Source of the DNA: Defluviitaleaceae bacterium
GTDB taxonomy: Bacteria; Bacillota; Clostridia; Lachnospirales; WQUN01
Length of the DNA stretch: 33,202 bases
NCBI GenBank assembly: GCA_009786685.1
Contig: WQRQ01000021.1
Location: 1-33,202, forward strand
Reading direction: 5' to 3'
Shown here: one piece after another, positions 30,348 to 33,202 of the stretch
Layout: each line of letters begins with the position of its first letter
How positions within the stretch are numbered: position 1 is the stretch's first letter
The notes under the pieces: model-generated
Databases searched by the model: none
Seen by the model: the letters and a program-made list of their open reading frames with translations, nothing else
What the model was told of the DNA's origin: nothing
Position numbers and translations under genes: made by a program

Positions 30348-31499
30348 TTACAGTATTCTGTAAAGTACGCCCCAAAAGCTGCGCAAGTCATAGCTCACAT
30401 AATGGTGCGGAAAAACTATCTCGCCGTTTTTAAGGTCGCCAAGTGTAAACGAAAATCCTCGTGATATTACGGATGTGGCAAATACCGAAGGCCGCCTTAC
30501 CTGCAATACAACTAAACCCAGCCTGTCGTCCGTTTCAAAGCCTTTCGCGGCAGCGTACAAATACAGTCCCTCGCTAATGATAATATTGCCTTGGCAATGT
30601 GTAACAAATTTTTCAAAGCCCTCGATATGGGTTCGGCTAAAATCGTTTTCGCGGACAATCATAGTTTCCATGGGATGATAAACCATCGGTTTTGTAAAGC
30701 CGATTGCACCAGCCAAAAATAAAAATGCTGCAATAATCACAACGGTAATCGTTGTTTTTTTGTTTTTTGAAAACGGACGAGTGAGGGCAATAATCCGTTC
30801 GTATATTCCGGTGGTTGATGAAGAGATTCCTGCTATATCGTAAACAGGTAGGGCTTTGCTTGCTTCGTTTATTAAAAGCTTGCCGTAATCAAGCTTTGGA
30901 TATCGAGAAATCACACGCTCGTCGCACAAAAGCTCACGGTCGTGACGAATATACCGCACAGCCCTATGTATAAGCGGGTTAAACCAAAACACGCATTGTA
31001 AGCCCTGCAAAAACAGAAACAAAAGCGGGTCGCGCTGCTTGATATGTTGTTGCTCATGGGCTAATAACATCGCACGTTCTTCTGCTGTGTAGGTATCATT
31101 AAAATTTGGCGGCGTGTAAATGTGCGAGCGGAATCTATAAAAATATGCCGCGCCGCCTTTTATCGCACCTGCTTTAATCAGACGTATGGTTTTTACTCGC
31201 TCTATAAGCGTTTTTACTACATAAATGAAAAATCCCAAAAGCCAAATGCAAACAAATAAAATCAAATTTAATTCCAAAGCTTGGCCTTGCATGAGAATAA
31301 CAATACTTCGCTCAAACGGTATAAATAATGCGGGGATACAAAATGCCCATAGATATGAGCGAATAGCCGGTTCAAGATTATTTTTCCGCGCAAGCATAAT
31401 AAGCACTATCAATATTGAAAGTACCACGGAAGCAAACAAGACCCTGCTAAACAAAAGTGACAGTAAAATATTGGCCTGTCCTATTCTGCTCCAAATCAC
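30348..31499 (-). CDS. M56-family membrane metalloprotease (BlaR1-like, without penicillin-binding domain)
   Basis: The 383-residue protein has four membrane helices (about 15-36, 50-70, 78-98 and 250-270) and the zinc motif HEQQH (148-152) followed by the conserved 'IKQRDPLLFLFLQ..WFNPL' of M56 proteases. The start is GTG at 31497-31499, overlapping the repressor stop (GTGA). BlaR1/MecR1 use this protease to cleave the partner repressor when a sensor domain binds beta-lactam. Here only about 110 residues follow the last helix, far too few for the usual 250-residue penicillin-binding sensor, so the signal is probably different. A short stem TTTACAG/CTGTAAA spans the stop codon. Confidence 0.9.
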   Translation of the reverse strand: MIWSRIGQANILLSLLFSRVLFASVVLSILIVLIMLARKNNLEPAIRSYLWAFCIPALFIPFERSIVILMQGQALELNLILFVCIWLLGFFIYVVKTLIERVKTIRLIKAGAIKGGAAYFYRFRSHIYTPPNFNDTYTAEERAMLLAHEQQHIKQRDPLLFLFLQGLQCVFWFNPLIHRAVRYIRHDRELLCDERVISRYPKLDYGKLLINEASKALPVYDIAGISSSTTGIYERIIALTRPFSKNKKTTITVVIIAAFLFLAGAIGFTKPMVYHPMETMIVRENDFSRTHIEGFEKFVTHCQGNIIISEGLYLYAAAKGFETDDRLGLVVLQVRRPSVFATSVISRGFSFTLGDLKNGEIVFPHHYVSYDLRSFWGVLYRIL

Positions 31500-31885
31500 G
31501 ACATGCCCTCCTTTTTAGCGTCCAATAACGCAGAAAGCTCTTTTATCTGCTCGCTTGTTAAGTCGCTGTCGCCAATAAATCTGGCTAACATACCACCAAC
31601 ATTTCCTTTGTAGTAAAGCGAAAGAAAATCTTGATTTTCTCGCCCGATACATTCATCCTCGCTGATTTTTGGCGCGTAGTGGTATATGCGGCTGTCGGTA
31701 GTGTCTACTGTAAAAGCTACAAAGCCTTTTGATACAAGCCTTTGCAAAAGCGTCTTTATTGTCCTTGGGCTTCGCTTGCTTTCAGCTTCTGCGTTTTCTA
31801 CGATTTCGGCGGAGGTCATTGGTTTTTTGTGTTCCCAAAGCACCTGCATAATGCGCCATTCTGCGCTTGAAATATTGTGTTTCAT
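31496..31885 (-). CDS. BlaI/MecI/CopY-family transcriptional repressor
   Basis: The start is ATG 31885 behind GGAGG (129 residues); an upstream in-frame ATG at 31930 lies within the promoter and is rejected. The winged helix-turn-helix is at residues 1-80 (ISSAEWRIMQVLWEHKKPMTSAEI, given here as ISSAEWRIMQVLW and KKPMTSAEI; then RTIKTLLQRLVSKGFV), followed by a dimerisation tail. It is coupled to the M56 protease gene by a 4-base overlap, the classical repressor-protease pair. Cleavage site unknown. TACA-NN-TGTA-like operators lie in the upstream region. Confidence 0.95.
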   Translation of the reverse strand: MKHNISSAEWRIMQVLWEHKKPMTSAEIVENAEAESKRSPRTIKTLLQRLVSKGFVAFTVDTTDSRIYHYAPKISEDECIGRENQDFLSLYYKGNVGGMLARFIGDSDLTSEQIKELSALLDAKKEGMS

Positions 31886-31906
31886 ATGTAACCTCCCCCA
31901 TTCGAA

Positions 31907-31916
31907 AACATTTGTA
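31907..31916. promoter_or_regulatory. Candidate BlaI-type operator A
   Basis: AACATTTGTA matches the BlaI/MecI core TACA-NN-TGTA at nine of ten positions and sits at the predicted transcription start of the repressor gene. With flanks it is ACATTTGTAGTC, one base different from ACATCTGTAGTC of site B on the opposite strand. Confidence 0.6.
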
Positions 31917-31920
31917 GTCG

Positions 31921-31949
31921 ATTTTATCATTAATAGCTAAAGTTAGCAA
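31921..31949 (-). promoter_or_regulatory. Promoter of the repressor-protease pair
   Basis: On the minus strand TTGCTA (31944-31949), 17-base spacer and extended -10 TGA-TAAAAT (31921-31926) are seen about 35 bases before ATG 31885. Operator A overlaps the start site, fitting autorepression. Confidence 0.6.
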
Positions 31950-31975
31950 GCAGCCATGACGATATATGTAATGAC

Positions 31976-31985
31976 TACAGATGTA
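31976..31985. promoter_or_regulatory. Candidate BlaI-type operator B
   Basis: TACAGATGTA is a full match to TACA-NN-TGTA and lies 28 bases before the divergent gene at 32013, where it could repress that gene. The arrangement suggests both genes belong to one regulon. Confidence 0.6.
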
Positions 31986-32012
31986 ATCAAATATTAAATT
32001 AGGAGGAAAAAT

Positions 32013-32450
32013 ATGCCGGGAATAAGTCAAGGCTTAATGATGGGCGTGTTAACTGCCCAAAATAACATTGGGTTAGCCAAGCAAAATCAGGCTACGGCAA
32101 ACCAAAGATATCTGGCGGGGAGGGTTCGTGAGCGACAAGGAATAACAGACGGCAACCCGGACGCCATAAAAGAAGGACAAGAAATGCAAGCCGAGGGCAA
32201 GGAAATGGAATTAGGCACTTTTGAACATTTGAGCAATGCAATGTACAGCATAAACTATGTATCAAACGAATCCGAAGATTCATACGACGAAACCGACAAC
32301 GAAACCGGCCAAGAAATATCCAATTCCGAGCAAGCAGGCGGCGAGGCTGATGGCGAGTTTAATGTAGTAATCCGTGGCGATGCCATTAGAGGAAGCGTAA
32401 ACAGAACTGTTACTGCTCCTCGTCAAAACAGCGTTGATATTTCTGTATAG
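32013..32450 (+). CDS. Gln/Asn-rich acidic protein of unknown function
   Basis: The ATG at 32013 follows TAGGAGGA (32000-32007) at good spacing, and the frame runs 145 residues. The first 50 residues look helical and polar (GLMMGVLTAQNNIGLAKQNQ); the middle (residues 85-115) is very acidic with many Glu, Asp, Ser and Asn; the end is basic and Thr-rich. No signal peptide, membrane helix or cysteine is present. I do not recognise a family. Its divergence from the repressor gene, with operator B in front, makes it a likely target of that repressor. It overlaps the end of the convergent permease gene by 41 bases. Confidence 0.7.
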   Translation: MPGISQGLMMGVLTAQNNIGLAKQNQATANQRYLAGRVRERQGITDGNPDAIKEGQEMQAEGKEMELGTFEHLSNAMYSINYVSNESEDSYDETDNETGQEISNSEQAGGEADGEFNVVIRGDAIRGSVNRTVTAPRQNSVDISV

Positions 32451-33202
32451 GTATTATGCCCACAAATGCAACCGCGCCGACAATAAGCGCGTAATTGCTC
32501 ATGCGGCTAAGCTGCGAAATCCGCAAAAGCCCCGATGAAAGATAAGTGTCCGGCGGCAAAATACCCGTGCCGATAATCGTATTAAAAAGCGAGTGGTTAA
32601 GCGCGGAAAGATTTGGCAGCCATAGCAAAATATCATTCGCGCCCCACACAAATGCGGCAAGGCACAGCACCGCGCCCAAAATCGGAAGACGCTTTTGGGT
32701 GCGACGCTGTGCCATTTGCAGAAAATATATCATGGCTGCCAGTAGGATTACATATAAAAAAATACGGCTGCGGATGTTAATGCTTTCTACAAAGCGGCTT
32801 ATGTCTATGATGGCGTAGTTTTCGGGGTTGCGGCCTATGTGCTCCAGCATTGTGTTGGCTGTGGCCTGCGCCAGCGGGTCGGGCGGGTAGGGGTGCAGGT
32901 AGATTGCGGAGATTGGCATGTTATCCTCGCGGGGCAGCCATGCTGTGTAGTCGCCGCCATCGCTGCGTACGGCGGTGACGATGTACTGAACTTCGCCTAT
33001 GTGTACAGTTAGCCCTTCGATGTTTTCCGCTGTGCCAAATAATCGCCACGCCAATGTATCGTTTACCGTTATTGTGTTTTCGAGGTTTTCGTTGGTGTAA
33101 ATTGCGGTGGCGGATGTTTCTTGCATGGATGACGCAAGCCATACCGTGCTTTGGTAAACCGTGGTAAATGTGTAATTTTGGAAGGCGATTTGCAGATTTT
33201 CG
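32410..33202 (-). CDS. MacB-like ABC transporter permease (5' end outside window)
   Basis: The frame is open to the window edge (more than 260 residues visible, C-terminal part). The visible start carries a MacB-type periplasmic-domain pattern (YTNENLENTITVNDTLAWRLFG, shortened here to ENTITVNDTLAWRLFG, followed by GLTVHIGEVQYIVTAV), as found in FtsX/MacB-like permeases. Residues further on hold at least three membrane helices (FLYVILLAAMIYFL, GAVLCLAAFVWG, ALIVGAVAFVGIIPI). The ATPase partner is not in the window. MacB-like permeases remodel envelopes or export peptides; the substrate is unknown. Confidence 0.75.
   Translation of the reverse strand, partial: ENLQIAFQNYTFTTVYQSTVWLASSMQETSATAIYTNENLENTITVNDTLAWRLFGTAENIEGLTVHIGEVQYIVTAVRSDGGDYTAWLPREDNMPISAIYLHPYPPDPLAQATANTMLEHIGRNPENYAIIDISRFVESINIRSRIFLYVILLAAMIYFLQMAQRRTQKRLPILGAVLCLAAFVWGANDILLWLPNLSALNHSLFNTIIGTGILPPDTYLSSGLLRISQLSRMSNYALIVGAVAFVGIIPIQKYQRCFDEEQ

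Overview
The window looks like a piece of chromosome from a motile, Gram-positive-type Clostridia bacterium (Bacillota), probably gut-associated and not identified to species. The evidence is strong AGGAGG-type ribosome binding sites, sigma-A-like promoters, LytTR/GHKL signalling, a BlaI/M56 pair, TauE half-proteins, flagellar export genes and many overlapping genes on one strand. About three quarters of the genes are on the minus strand. No rRNA, tRNA, CRISPR array or intact insertion sequence was seen.

Layout. (a) 1-4531, minus: a GHKL sensor kinase cut by the window edge, its LytTR response regulator, a 55-residue unknown protein, trmB, gdhA, and a membrane-anchored protein with a copper-amine-oxidase-like domain and a DnaJ-type cysteine module. 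(b) 4827-8088, plus: a HipA/CtkA-like kinase overlapping tdh, then kbl; tdh and kbl convert threonine to glycine and acetyl-CoA. (c) 8091-12081, minus: a FliD-like protein, fliQ, fliR, flhB and a membrane papain-like hydrolase, behind a clear sigma-A-type promoter. (d) 12305-17933: a lipoprotein, an ABC exporter, an antitoxin remnant, a Roc-COR GTPase with an Ala/Tyr-rich segment (minus), two half-length TauE/SafE proteins and a 55-residue protein. (e) 17930-30246: two large ABC exporters that share an N-terminal domain plus Cys4 zinc ribbon, a DUF1854 protein, a Phd-Doc toxin-antitoxin pair, and a dense run of small-molecule-modifying enzymes (six GNAT acetyltransferases, two SAM methyltransferases, one intact and one eroded aminoglycoside-phosphotransferase-like gene, one double zinc finger). 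(f) 30348-33202: a BlaI-type repressor with an M56 membrane protease, a divergent unknown gene with candidate operators between them, and the end of a MacB-like ABC permease.

The most interesting points are: a GC-rich palindromic repeat inserted in frame in one ABC exporter (about 24 extra residues, 19871-19942); a related modular hairpin repeat elsewhere with its modules in different orders; the Roc-COR GTPase with its Ala/Tyr domain; the exporter pair plus DUF1854 protein separated by an apparently accumulated enzyme island; and a HipA-like kinase translationally coupled to threonine dehydrogenase.

Limits: all calls were made by reading the sequence and from memory of protein families. No database search or folding calculation was run.
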